The position numbers and the translations under genes were made by a program. Positions 15,111 to 22,654 of a stretch of DNA of 38,327 nt are shown here, piece after piece; the first letter of the stretch is position 1, and the number at the start of each line of letters is the position of its first letter. Source of the stretch: Actinomycetes bacterium. Lineage in GTDB: Bacteria; Actinomycetota; Acidimicrobiia; Acidimicrobiales; Microtrichaceae. The stretch lies in the NCBI GenBank assembly GCA_029782335.1, contig JAKOVA010000140.1, forward strand, positions 1 through 38,327, written 5' to 3'. A model generated the notes under the pieces. It was not told the origin of the DNA. It did no database searches and saw nothing but the letters and a program-made list of their open reading frames with translations.

Positions 15111-15733
15111 GTCGTCCTCTCGTCTCGTGTCGACGACGCGGAACCACTCGGCCGACGCGTTGTCGTGACGTCGGCGGAAAGGGTACCGGCGTCAACGAGG
15201 TCGCCGGGGTGATCGACATCTCTCGCTGCCGCACCCAACTCGACGACGGTGACTTCGATCCCACGGAGGGCACCTCGCAGGGAGCGCTCGCCGGCGGCGA
15301 AGGCAGCTGCCAACGCAGCGGCCGCGCTGCGTCGCCACACGCCGACCGGCGGCGCCGCCACGCCCTCGACCGACGCCAGGGTCACCGCCGCGACCCCCTG
15401 GCGATCGGCCGCCAACAGGCCCTGCACCGCTGCAACGTCCATCCACGGAACGTCGCAGGGAAGGATCACGGTTCGCTCGGCATCCGACGCACCGAGTGCA
15501 TCGAGGACCGCTCCGAGCGGACCGTCACCGGGTGAACTGTCGGCGACCAACGCAACCCCGTGGGCCTCGGTCCCTCCGACGACCACGACCGGATCGAGTC
15601 CCGCTCCCAACAGCGCCTCGACGGCGATGCGTGCGAGTGGCCTGCCGCCGACCTCGATGAGTCCCTTGTCACGGCCCATGCGCCGCGAGGCACCACCGGC
15701 GAGCACGGCCCCCGCCGCCGGCGGAAACGTCAC
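15107..15733 (-). CDS. mobA: Molybdenum cofactor guanylyltransferase (MobA)
   Basis: The protein attaches GMP from GTP to molybdopterin, giving the guanine-dinucleotide form of the cofactor. At 208 residues it has the family GTP-binding opening GAVLAGGASRRMGRDKGLI, followed by GRPLARIAVEAL, and the metal-site segment ILPCDVPWMD. The GTG start at 15733 overlaps the stop of the upstream PLP enzyme as GTGA. The frame is open far upstream, but that part runs antiparallel to no conserved domain and lies inside the previous gene. Related nucleotidyltransferases such as MocA share this fold; the RRMGRDK signature favours MobA. Confidence 0.85.
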   Translation of the reverse strand: MTFPPAAGAVLAGGASRRMGRDKGLIEVGGRPLARIAVEALLGAGLDPVVVVGGTEAHGVALVADSSPGDGPLGAVLDALGASDAERTVILPCDVPWMDVAAVQGLLAADRQGVAAVTLASVEGVAAPPVGVWRRSAAAALAAAFAAGERSLRGALRGIEVTVVELGAAARDVDHPGDLVDAGTLSADVTTTRRPSGSASSTRDERTT

Positions 15734-16968
15734 ACGACGCCGCCGTAGGTTTGCGCCGCTCCGATTGACGCGCCGTGGGAGGCGACCGCTGACGCCAGGT
15801 CGTCGCAGAACTTGTCCACGACTCGGTCGTGGCCCGGCGAGACCATCAGGTGCAGACCACCTTGTTGGCGATCGAGATTCCAACCGTGGCGGTCCATCAC
15901 ATCGCCGACTCCACCGATGTCGATCCCGCTGTCGGGGCTGGGGCCGAACTCGAAGAGCGACATGTCGGGGTCTGCGGTGATCTCGAGGCCGTCGATCGAT
16001 GAGATACCTGCCCGGAACCGCGTGGTCGCGTCGAGCACCCGGCGAGCCAGCCGGAGATAGCCGTCGGCACCGAGGTGATGGATCGCCGCCCATGCGCCGG
16101 CGATCGGCGCGCCCGGACGCGTCCCCGCCGCGGTCGAGGAGGCATAGAGGCCACCCGGCCAGTCGTCGTACATGAAGATCTGATGCTGACGGAGCTCCGC
16201 GTCCCGATACAGGATCGTGGAGGCGCCTTTGAACGTGTAGCCGTACTTGTGGATGTCGGCGGACATTGACGTCACGCCCTCCACCGCGAACCCCCACGGC
16301 GGCACGGCACACCCGAGCCGTTCCCACCAGGGCAACAGCCACCCGCCGAGACAAGCGTCGACGTGACACAGCACGCCGCGGTCGCGGGCGATGGCGGCAA
16401 TCGCGGTGACGTCGTCGATCACCCCGAAGGGGTAACACGGCGTCGACGCCACGAGGATGGCCGTCCGTGGCGAACAGGCCTCCGCCATCAACTCGGGCTG
16501 CGCACGACCATCGGCACCGTGCGGCGTCCGCACCATGGACACGCCGAGGTAGTGGCATGCCTTCGCGAATGCCGGATGCGCGGTCTCGGCGCAGAGCAGC
16601 TCCGGCTCGGTGATCCCCCTCGATCGAGCCCACTCACGCGCCGTGTACACCGCCAAGAAGATGCTCTCGGTGCCCCCCGAAGACATGGTTCCGCAGCCCG
16701 CTCCGAACAGATCGACCGCGGCCGCCACGACCTCGGTCTCCATCTTCAACAGGGTCTCGTAGCGGAACGGATTGAGTGCGTTCTCGTGGAGGAACATCAC
16801 CCCGACCGCATCGAGCAACGACTCGAGTTCGGGATCGTCGACGTCGTAGACCAGGCTGAACGCGCGGCCACCCCGCCAGTCGAGATCACCCGAGCGGAGT
16901 GTTGCGATCTCCGAGAGCAGGTCGTCGGCCGAGCGGCCACTCGTCGGGAACGGATGGTCGGCGGTCAT
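15730..16968 (-). CDS. PLP-dependent lyase/decarboxylase, sphingosine-1-phosphate-lyase-like
   Basis: The 412-residue fold-type I PLP enzyme shows the group II decarboxylase layout: GTMSSGGTESIFLA (93-106) binds the phosphate, H202-D204 (CHVDAC) stack and pair with the ring, and the Schiff-base lysine is K241 in SADIHKYGY. These segments, with LNPFRYETLLKMETEVV, are closest to the bacterial sphingosine-1-phosphate lyase branch. That branch splits long-chain base phosphates into an aldehyde and phosphoethanolamine; glutamate, aspartate and tyrosine decarboxylases are close relatives, so the substrate is not fixed. Eukaryotic lyases have an N-terminal membrane anchor; here there is none. The ATG at 16968 has a GGGGGA site upstream and overlaps the DUF3151 stop as ATGA. 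Confidence 0.8.
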   Translation of the reverse strand: MTADHPFPTSGRSADDLLSEIATLRSGDLDWRGGRAFSLVYDVDDPELESLLDAVGVMFLHENALNPFRYETLLKMETEVVAAAVDLFGAGCGTMSSGGTESIFLAVYTAREWARSRGITEPELLCAETAHPAFAKACHYLGVSMVRTPHGADGRAQPELMAEACSPRTAILVASTPCYPFGVIDDVTAIAAIARDRGVLCHVDACLGGWLLPWWERLGCAVPPWGFAVEGVTSMSADIHKYGYTFKGASTILYRDAELRQHQIFMYDDWPGGLYASSTAAGTRPGAPIAGAWAAIHHLGADGYLRLARRVLDATTRFRAGISSIDGLEITADPDMSLFEFGPSPDSGIDIGGVGDVMDRHGWNLDRQQGGLHLMVSPGHDRVVDKFCDDLASAVASHGASIGAAQTYGGVV

Positions 16969-17384
16969 GTGGTTCCCCCTGGTGATGGCCAATCCGGGTC
17001 GAGTTGGCGGAGAAAGATCGCGCATCGTTGCGCCTCGTCGTCCTCACCGAGACGCTCGGCGAGCGCTCGGAGCCCCTCCAGCGCCCGCAGGAATCCCCGA
17101 TTGGTCGGCTGGCTCCAGCGCACGTAGCCGCTTCCGCGCCAGCCCGATGCCCGGAGCTGATCCAGGCCCCGGTGGTAGCCCACGCGGTAGGCGGCGTACC
17201 GCTCAACATCGTCACGCCCGAAGTCCCCCAAGGTCGCCCACGCGGTGAGGGAGCGGGGATGGGCTGCCACGACAGCGGCGGCGCCGGAGCGGTCCGTGAC
17301 GGCCTCGAGCGCCACGATGACCTCCGCCGGCTCGGCGTCGAGGATCGTCTCGGGAGGGGCGGATCCGATCGAGACGTTCGACAT
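16965..17384 (-). CDS. DUF3151 family protein
   Basis: The 139-residue soluble protein is of a type found widely in actinobacteria and annotated as DUF3151. Recognisable parts are VVAAHPRSLTAWATLGD (about 38-54), AYRVGYHRGLDQLRASGWRG (about 65-84), and WSQPTNRGFLRAL (about 90-102). The segment around TAWA-LG and GYHRGL looks like a TPR-like helical repeat. No function is established. It lies 10 bases after the patatin gene and overlaps the PLP enzyme, inside the pyruvate kinase operon. Confidence 0.85.
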   Translation of the reverse strand: MSNVSIGSAPPETILDAEPAEVIVALEAVTDRSGAAAVVAAHPRSLTAWATLGDFGRDDVERYAAYRVGYHRGLDQLRASGWRGSGYVRWSQPTNRGFLRALEGLRALAERLGEDDEAQRCAIFLRQLDPDWPSPGGTT

Positions 17385-17394
17385 CCGTCGAAGG

Positions 17395-18414
17395 CTACCG
17401 GTCCTCGGTCGCCGCCTCAGAGAGCACGTCGTCGAGCACCGCGTCGGACTCGGCGTGCTCCGCGGTCTCGTCGGCAACGCCGTCCTGACGCCGACGCTCG
17501 AGCACGCGCCACCACTCGGCCGAACGGAAGGCATCCAGTCGCAGACGCTCGGCGAGGCCCGACTCGTCGGCCTCCGCTGCAGCGAGCGCGTCGAGGTGCT
17601 CGGATGCGCCCCGATAGCCCTGTTCCATGAGCTCGTCGGTCTTGCTGAAATCGTCGTAGCGGATGTCGGGGCGGTCGCCGGGGGGAAGCACCACGACGTG
17701 GACCCGCCGCGGGAGCGCCGCGAGGTCGCGGGCGAAGCCGTGGTTCCGAGCGATCCAGTACGCCATGAGTGCGGCGTCCAGCGGGCGGCGGATCTCGGCG
17801 TTCGGGCGTCCGTGGAGACCGACGTGCAAGACGTAGATGCGGCGGGCGCCCAACTCGACCGCTCGGGCGAGCGGCACGTTGTCGAGCACACCCCCGTCGA
17901 CGTAGCGACGGCCGTCGATGCGGACCATCGGGTACACCGACGGCAGTGCGGCCGACGCGAGGATCGCGTCGACGAGCGGGCCCTCGGTGAACCAGTGCTC
18001 CATCGCCCGTTCGACGTCGGTCGCGACGCACTGGAACGGAATCTCGAGGTCGTCGAAGGTCGCTCGACCCCCGAGAAACGCCTCGATCGAACGGCGCAGT
18101 CCGGTGCTCGGGTACAGCGACTCGCCTTTACGCACGAGTTGCAGGGCGCTCGGGATCCGAGAGCTCGGCATGACATCGGGCGACTTGATCGATCGCCAGG
18201 TCCGCTCGAGCTGGGAGAGCCCGTAACCCGTCGGATCCGCCGCGTACGCCGCACCGTTGAGGGCACCGATCGAACACCCCAGGACGACGTCCGCGTGCAG
18301 ATCACGTTCCCACAGCGCCCGCAACATCCCGACCTGGATGGCCCCGAGGTTGCCGCCGCCGGACAGCACGAATGCCGTGCGCGGTTTTCGGCGGAGCGAG
18401 GGCAGCGACGGCAT
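17395..18414 (-). CDS. Patatin-like phospholipase
   Basis: This 339-residue acyl hydrolase uses a serine-aspartate dyad. The oxyanion glycine loop is SGGGNLGAIQVG (18-29), the nucleophile S48 lies in GCSIG, and D173 lies in YVDGGVLDN. There is no signal peptide or transmembrane segment, so it probably works on lipids from the cytoplasmic side. The last 60 residues are charged and variable. The ATG at 18414 places the first strand (RTAFVLSGGG) at the right distance; upstream sequence in the frame lies inside the preceding hydrolase gene. It lies 10 bases from both the hydrolase and the DUF3151 gene. A lipid-remodelling role beside the sphingosine-phosphate-lyase-like enzyme is suggested but not shown. 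Confidence 0.9.
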   Translation of the reverse strand: MPSLPSLRRKPRTAFVLSGGGNLGAIQVGMLRALWERDLHADVVLGCSIGALNGAAYAADPTGYGLSQLERTWRSIKSPDVMPSSRIPSALQLVRKGESLYPSTGLRRSIEAFLGGRATFDDLEIPFQCVATDVERAMEHWFTEGPLVDAILASAALPSVYPMVRIDGRRYVDGGVLDNVPLARAVELGARRIYVLHVGLHGRPNAEIRRPLDAALMAYWIARNHGFARDLAALPRRVHVVVLPPGDRPDIRYDDFSKTDELMEQGYRGASEHLDALAAAEADESGLAERLRLDAFRSAEWWRVLERRRQDGVADETAEHAESDAVLDDVLSEAATEDR

Positions 18415-18424
18415 CGTCGTGAGG

Positions 18425-19219
18425 CTACGCCTCGGACCCGGCAGGCTCGGGCGGGCCGGGTTCGCCTCGGGCCGCGGCTGCCTGCATGAGTGCGGCGAAC
18501 TCCTGGGGATGTGAGAGGTGGACGCCGTGGGAGGCGCCGGCGACCTCGATGCCCCACGCGTCGGAAAGCTCCTCGAGCAACAACGAGGTGCTCCGCCCGA
18601 AGCGTTCCGGGCTCTCGGTGCCCCACCCGACGATCGTCGGGACAGCGAGTGCAGCGGGGTCGAATCGCGCCTCGGGTCGTCGGCACATCTCGAGGTCGGC
18701 GAGCAGCGCAGCACCCTCGGATCGACGCTCGGCGCGCATGGTCTCGGGCATCCGATCCCAGATGCGGTCACCGACCATCGTGCGCAGGAACGCCTCGGCT
18801 GCCGCGGCGCCGTCATGTTGTTCACCGAGTTCCCGTGCCCGCTCCCCGACCGCGGATCGATACCACGCCAACCACGGCATCGGGGGCTCCCACAGGCCGA
18901 GCGAACGGACCATCGACGGTGTCTCGATCGCGAAGTGGGCGCAGATCAGGCCTCCGAAACTGTGACCGACGAGGGTGACGGGACTGCGCCCCATCCAGTC
19001 AACGACCTCACGGAGATCCGCGACCTGCGCGGCGAGATCCGGGCTCAGACCCCGTTCGCGGCTGTCGGAATAGCCACGACGGTCGTAGAGCACCACGTCG
19101 AGCCCGCTGCATCGGCGGGCGCTCCGCCGAAATCCCGCGGCCCGATCCATCGTGCCGTGGACCACCACCACCGGCGCGCCGTGCGGGTCACCGAGACGCT
19201 CCGTCGCGAGGTCGGTCAC
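18425..19219 (-). CDS. Alpha/beta-fold hydrolase
   Basis: The 264-residue single-domain hydrolase has the strand-loop VVVVHGTMD (oxyanion HG), DVVLYDRRGYSDS, the nucleophile elbow GHSFGG with S87, and a late histidine in GASHGVHLSHP. These are the features of esterases and C-C or epoxide hydrolases of the alpha/beta hydrolase superfamily. The substrate cannot be read from sequence. The GTG at 19219 overlaps the pyruvate kinase stop as GTGA, and the longer open frame upstream runs inside pyruvate kinase, so this start is secure. Confidence 0.88.
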   Translation of the reverse strand: MTDLATERLGDPHGAPVVVVHGTMDRAAGFRRSARRCSGLDVVLYDRRGYSDSRERGLSPDLAAQVADLREVVDWMGRSPVTLVGHSFGGLICAHFAIETPSMVRSLGLWEPPMPWLAWYRSAVGERARELGEQHDGAAAAEAFLRTMVGDRIWDRMPETMRAERRSEGAALLADLEMCRRPEARFDPAALAVPTIVGWGTESPERFGRSTSLLLEELSDAWGIEVAGASHGVHLSHPQEFAALMQAAAARGEPGPPEPAGSEA

Positions 19220-20649
19220 GGAACTCGGACGAGACGCAGCAGATCTGTCGAGTTGCCCCGGCCCGACGACGCGCCGGCGAGCACCGCGACGAGGTCCCCC
19301 GAACGCACATAGCCCTGCTCCCGTGCCGCGACCACCAGGCTGTCCATCAACGACAGGCTGTCGTTGGCAGGCGGCGCCGCGAGCGGTGTCGTGCCCCACG
19401 AGAGGGTGAGCTGGCGAACGGTCCGCTCATGGGGGCTGAACCCGAGGATGGGCATGATGGGACGGAACCGGGCGATCGAACGCACGGTGAACCCGGTGTC
19501 GGAGATGCCGATGATCGCCGCCGCGCCCATCTCGGTCGCGGCGCGCCAAGCGGCACCGGTCATCGCGTCGGTGATCTGGGATGCGCCGTCGGCATTGGCG
19601 CCGGCCCGGATGGTCCGGACCCGCTGCGCCCACCCGGCGTAGTCGAACTCGGTGTCGGCCCGCTCCGAGACCCGGGCCATCGTTGCGACGGCGTTCACCG
19701 GATCGACCCCCGCTGCGGTCTCCCCCGAGAGCATCACTGCGGACGATCCGTCGAAGATCGCGTTCGCGACGTCGGAGACCTCGGCTCGGGTCGGCGCGGG
19801 CGCCACCGTCATCGACTCGAGCATCTGGGTTGCCGTGATCACCGGCCGGCCGAACGCGATGCACTCGCGGATGATCCGCTTCTGGATATGGGGCAGATCT
19901 TCAATCCCCATCTCCATACCGAGGTCGCCCCGGGCAACCATCACCGCTCCGGAGACCTCGATGATCCCCTCGAGATTCTCGACCGCTGCGCGGGTTTCGA
20001 TCTTGGCGACCACGAGCGGACCGCGAGGGAACGGTTCGGTGCCGATGCGCCGGATGTCGTGTGCCGAGCGAACGAAGCTGACGGCCACCATGTCGACGCC
20101 CTCGTCAACGAACGCGTCGAGCTTGTAGAGGTCTTCTGCGGTCGGGGTCGCGAGCTGCAGCCGCTCGGAGGGGATGTGCAGCCCGGGGCGACCACGGACC
20201 CTGCCGCCGTAGGTGATCTCGGCTTTGGCGGAATCCCCGTCGACGGACACCACCTGCATCCGCACGGCGCCGTCGCCGATCTGCAGCACGTCGCCGGGGT
20301 GAATGTCGCCGAGCAGGTTGCCGTAGTCGACGCTGAGCACCGACGCGGTACTGACGCCGTCACCGGGGCGCAACGCGATGGTCGAGCCGGCCACCAGGTC
20401 GACGCCATCGTTTTCGAACTGGCCGAGACGCACCTTGGGGCCGGGAAGATCGATGAGGGTCCCGACGACCCGTCCGGCCTCTGCCGCGACCTGCCGAACC
20501 ATCCGGTACCGCTCGATCGCCTCGGACAGCGAGCCGTGGGCGAGGCCGATCCGAGCGACGTCCATTCCGGCGTCGATCATCCGGCGGAGCACCGTCGGGT
20601 CACTCGAGGACGGTCCGATGGTGGCGATGATTTTGGTGCGGCGACCCAC
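19216..20649 (-). CDS. pyk: Pyruvate kinase, potassium-independent-type signature
   Basis: This cytoplasmic enzyme makes pyruvate and ATP from phosphoenolpyruvate in glycolysis. At 477 residues it has the full A, B and C domains. Catalytic segments are intact: ARI with R33, VAKIETRAAVENL with the phosphate-side lysine, VARGDLGMEM metal site, and ATQMLESM. The potassium site differs from the classic enzyme: the usual RxNFSHG is RIGLAHG (G35, A37), and the usual DTKGPEIRT is DLPGPKVRL (L68, K72, L75). Lysine at the rabbit Glu117 position, with Leu at 113 and 120, is the reported hallmark of potassium-independent pyruvate kinases. The GTG start has a TAGGCT hexamer 6 bases upstream. It opens a nine-gene minus-strand run. 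Confidence 0.92.
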   Translation of the reverse strand: MGRRTKIIATIGPSSSDPTVLRRMIDAGMDVARIGLAHGSLSEAIERYRMVRQVAAEAGRVVGTLIDLPGPKVRLGQFENDGVDLVAGSTIALRPGDGVSTASVLSVDYGNLLGDIHPGDVLQIGDGAVRMQVVSVDGDSAKAEITYGGRVRGRPGLHIPSERLQLATPTAEDLYKLDAFVDEGVDMVAVSFVRSAHDIRRIGTEPFPRGPLVVAKIETRAAVENLEGIIEVSGAVMVARGDLGMEMGIEDLPHIQKRIIRECIAFGRPVITATQMLESMTVAPAPTRAEVSDVANAIFDGSSAVMLSGETAAGVDPVNAVATMARVSERADTEFDYAGWAQRVRTIRAGANADGASQITDAMTGAAWRAATEMGAAAIIGISDTGFTVRSIARFRPIMPILGFSPHERTVRQLTLSWGTTPLAAPPANDSLSLMDSLVVAAREQGYVRSGDLVAVLAGASSGRGNSTDLLRLVRVP

Positions 20650-20655
20650 ACCCCG

Positions 20656-20661
20656 AGCCTA
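20656..20661 (-). promoter_or_regulatory. -10 candidate for a leaderless pyk transcript
   Basis: TAGGCT on the minus strand ends 6 bases before the GTG of pyk. The gap to the divergent DUF47 gene (20650-20779) has no Shine-Dalgarno sequence for pyk, which supports a leaderless message. The -35 is not obvious. Confidence 0.45.
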
Positions 20662-20737
20662 TCGACCCCACTCCTGAGCGAGGCTTCGCAGGCGGCGGGG
20701 AGCGCCGCTCGGTTTCGTCGACCTCCGAGCGCGCCGC

Positions 20738-20743
20738 TACTGT
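20738..20743 (+). promoter_or_regulatory. -10 candidate for the DUF47-pit operon
   Basis: TACTGT lies 36 bases before the DUF47 ATG, leaving room for a short leader with GGAG at 20766-20769. TTTCGT at 20713-20718 could be a weak -35 at 19 bases. Confidence 0.35.
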
Positions 20744-20779
20744 GCGCGAGCACCACTCCCGACCCGGAGTACCACCCCC

Positions 20780-21394
20780 ATGCGCATCCGACTGGTCCCA
20801 ACGGACGACCGGTTCTTCGCTCTCTTCCTCGACGCTGCCCGCAATCTGGAGCAGGCGGCACGTTCACTCGAGGGGATGGTCAGCGACCTCACCGACTCCA
20901 AACCGAAGCGTGACGCAATCCACGAGCTCGAACGAACGGGCGACCGCTTCACGAAAGACACGCTCAGCCGCCTCGCGCAGAGCTTCGTGACACCCTTCGA
21001 CCGCGAGGACATCCATGCGATCGTCGAAGGGATCGACGACGTCCTCGACGAGATCTATCACGTCGCCGACCTCCTGTATCTCCTCGATATCGACGAGTCG
21101 ATCCCCGAGATGCTCGAGTTGAGCGGCGTCCTGCGCGAATCCACCTCGAGTGCGGTGGCGCTCTTCGAGCGCTTCGAGTCGATGAAGCAGATCGACGGCA
21201 TCCTCGACGAGATCGGCCGCCTCGAAAGCGACGGCGACCGGATCTACCGCAAGGCGGTGGCACGCCTCTTCCGGGAAGGCGACCCGATGACGGTCCTCAA
21301 GTGGAAGGACATCATCGGAGCGACCGAGTCCGCTGTGGACCTCGTCGAGCATCTCGGCAACCTCGTCGAATCCGTCGTCGTCAAGCACGCCTGA
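20780..21394 (+). CDS. DUF47 / PhoU-like Pit accessory protein
   Basis: The 204-residue, almost fully helical protein belongs to the DUF47 (TIGR00153) branch of PhoU-like proteins. Segments LFLDAARNLEQAA, KRDAIHELERTGDRFTKD, PFDREDIHAIVEGIDDVLDEI and LESDGDRIYRKAV carry the repeated E/D-xx-xD-D metal-binding pattern of PhoU helices. It sits 15 bases ahead of the PiT transporter, and this pairing is very common in bacteria. Here it is likely to gate or regulate phosphate entry through PiT. GGAG at 20766-20769 precedes the ATG by 10 bases. Confidence 0.92.
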   Translation: MRIRLVPTDDRFFALFLDAARNLEQAARSLEGMVSDLTDSKPKRDAIHELERTGDRFTKDTLSRLAQSFVTPFDREDIHAIVEGIDDVLDEIYHVADLLYLLDIDESIPEMLELSGVLRESTSSAVALFERFESMKQIDGILDEIGRLESDGDRIYRKAVARLFREGDPMTVLKWKDIIGATESAVDLVEHLGNLVESVVVKHA

Positions 21395-21409
21395 TCGGAT
21401 CGGATTCAG

Positions 21410-22402
21410 GTGAACGCCGGCGTCATCATCACCATCGCGGTCGCGTTGGTTTTCGATTACACGAACGGCTTCCACGACGCTGCGAACTCGATCGCGACGG
21501 TCGTCTCGACCCGGGTGCTGTCGCCACGCTTGGCGGTGATCTGGGCAGCCACGTTCAACTTCATCGCGTTCGCGGTCTTTGGGACCGCCGTCGCCAAGGC
21601 GATCGCCGGCGACGTCGTGAAACCAGGTGTGCTGACCGTCGGGGTGATCTTCGCGGGCCTCATCGGTGCTGTGGGGTGGAATCTGGTGACCTTCCTCATG
21701 GGTCTGCCGACGTCGTCATCCCACGCGCTGGTCGGCGGGATGGCGGGCGCTGCGGTCGCACGCGGCGGGTGGAGCGACCTCATCCCGTCGGGCCTGCACA
21801 AGATCGGGATCTTCATCATCCTGTCGCCGCTCATCGGCATGGCCCTCGGGGTCATCCTCTCGTCGTCGATCGCGTGGATCTTCCACAAGGTGCGGAACGT
21901 CGAGCGACTGAATCGGGGGTTTCGAGTCGGGCAGCTCATCTCAGCTGCGACGTTCTCCCTCGGTCACGGCGGCAACGATGCACAAAAGACGATGGGCATC
22001 ATCTTCGCCCTGCTCGTCTCTGCCGGGACCGTGAAGTCCGGAGCGGAGATCCCCATGTGGGTCGTCCTCGCAGCGCACACCGCGATCGGGCTCGGCACGC
22101 TCTCGGGTGGCTGGCGCATCGTCAAGACGATGGGCTCGAAGATCACCCGGTTACAGCCCGTCGGCGGCTTCGCCGCCGAGTCCGCCGCAGCGGCAACGTT
22201 GTTCTTCGCCTCGGCCAACGGGATTCCCGTTTCCACCACCCACACGATCAACGGCGCCATCGTCGGTGTGGGGACCTCCCGTCGAATGTCGGCAGTGCGC
22301 TGGGCGGTCGCCGGACAGGTGGTCTGGGCGTGGGTGTTGACGATCCCCGGAGCGTTCGTGATCGCGTTCGCCTGCGAAGCACTCGTGACGGCGCTGTCAT
22401 GA
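21410..22402 (+). CDS. PiT-family inorganic phosphate transporter
   Basis: The 330-residue polytopic membrane protein has the two signature repeats of the inorganic phosphate transporter family: GFHDAANSIATVVSTR (about 19-34) and GHGGNDAQKTMG (about 185-196), plus the helix caps PTSSSHALVGG and PVSTTHTINGAIVGVG. About ten hydrophobic spans are visible. PiT proteins carry metal-phosphate with protons or sodium at low affinity, without ATP. The GTG start at 21410 is directly before the first membrane helix. It is probably co-transcribed with the DUF47 gene and the small membrane protein after it. No high-affinity Pst genes are in the window. Confidence 0.93.
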   Translation: MNAGVIITIAVALVFDYTNGFHDAANSIATVVSTRVLSPRLAVIWAATFNFIAFAVFGTAVAKAIAGDVVKPGVLTVGVIFAGLIGAVGWNLVTFLMGLPTSSSHALVGGMAGAAVARGGWSDLIPSGLHKIGIFIILSPLIGMALGVILSSSIAWIFHKVRNVERLNRGFRVGQLISAATFSLGHGGNDAQKTMGIIFALLVSAGTVKSGAEIPMWVVLAAHTAIGLGTLSGGWRIVKTMGSKITRLQPVGGFAAESAAAATLFFASANGIPVSTTHTINGAIVGVGTSRRMSAVRWAVAGQVVWAWVLTIPGAFVIAFACEALVTALS

Positions 22403-22469
22403 TCTCGCGTCGGCAGCCGAATCCCACGACGATCGACCGCTCGCCGCGGTGCGCTGGAGGGCGGCGCTA

Positions 22470-22634
22470 ATGGGACGCCGAACGATCCTTTTCGCCGTTT
22501 CCGCCATCCTCGCCGCCGCGATGATCCCCTTGTCCGACGACGAACTTCGCTATGTGCCGGTCGCGGTGACCATCACCTATCTGGTGCTGTTCGTGATCTC
22601 GGGACTCGAGTCACTGGCGCACCGCCGCCGCTGA
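22470..22634 (+). CDS. Small two-helix membrane protein, 54 residues
   Basis: The protein has two hydrophobic spans (about residues 5-23 and 31-48) joined by a short acidic loop, SDDELRY, and ends in HRRR. GGAGG 9 bases upstream of the ATG at 22470 supports translation; a GTG at 22449 is in frame but lacks such a site. It follows the PiT gene by 67 bases on the same strand. The function is not recognised; a small accessory subunit of the phosphate carrier is one possibility. Confidence 0.6.
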   Translation: MGRRTILFAVSAILAAAMIPLSDDELRYVPVAVTITYLVLFVISGLESLAHRRR

Positions 22635-22654
22635 GCGCCACCCACGCCGCTCAG
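22631..22654. terminator. Bidirectional stem-loop between converging genes
   Basis: CTGAGCG-N10-CGCTCAG has perfect 7-bp arms, and each arm contains the stop codon of one of the two converging genes. There is no T-run. The position favours a shared terminator or 3' protection structure. Confidence 0.45.

Noticed and set aside
13835-15535. Open frame of 566 codons on the plus strand opposite rnd, the rhodanese and mobA
   Set aside because: It crosses three well-supported minus-strand genes, and its translation has no domain features.
15734-16633. Upstream extension of mobA
   Set aside because: It lies within the PLP enzyme gene in a different frame; the MobA nucleotide-binding motif begins a few residues after the GTG at 15733.
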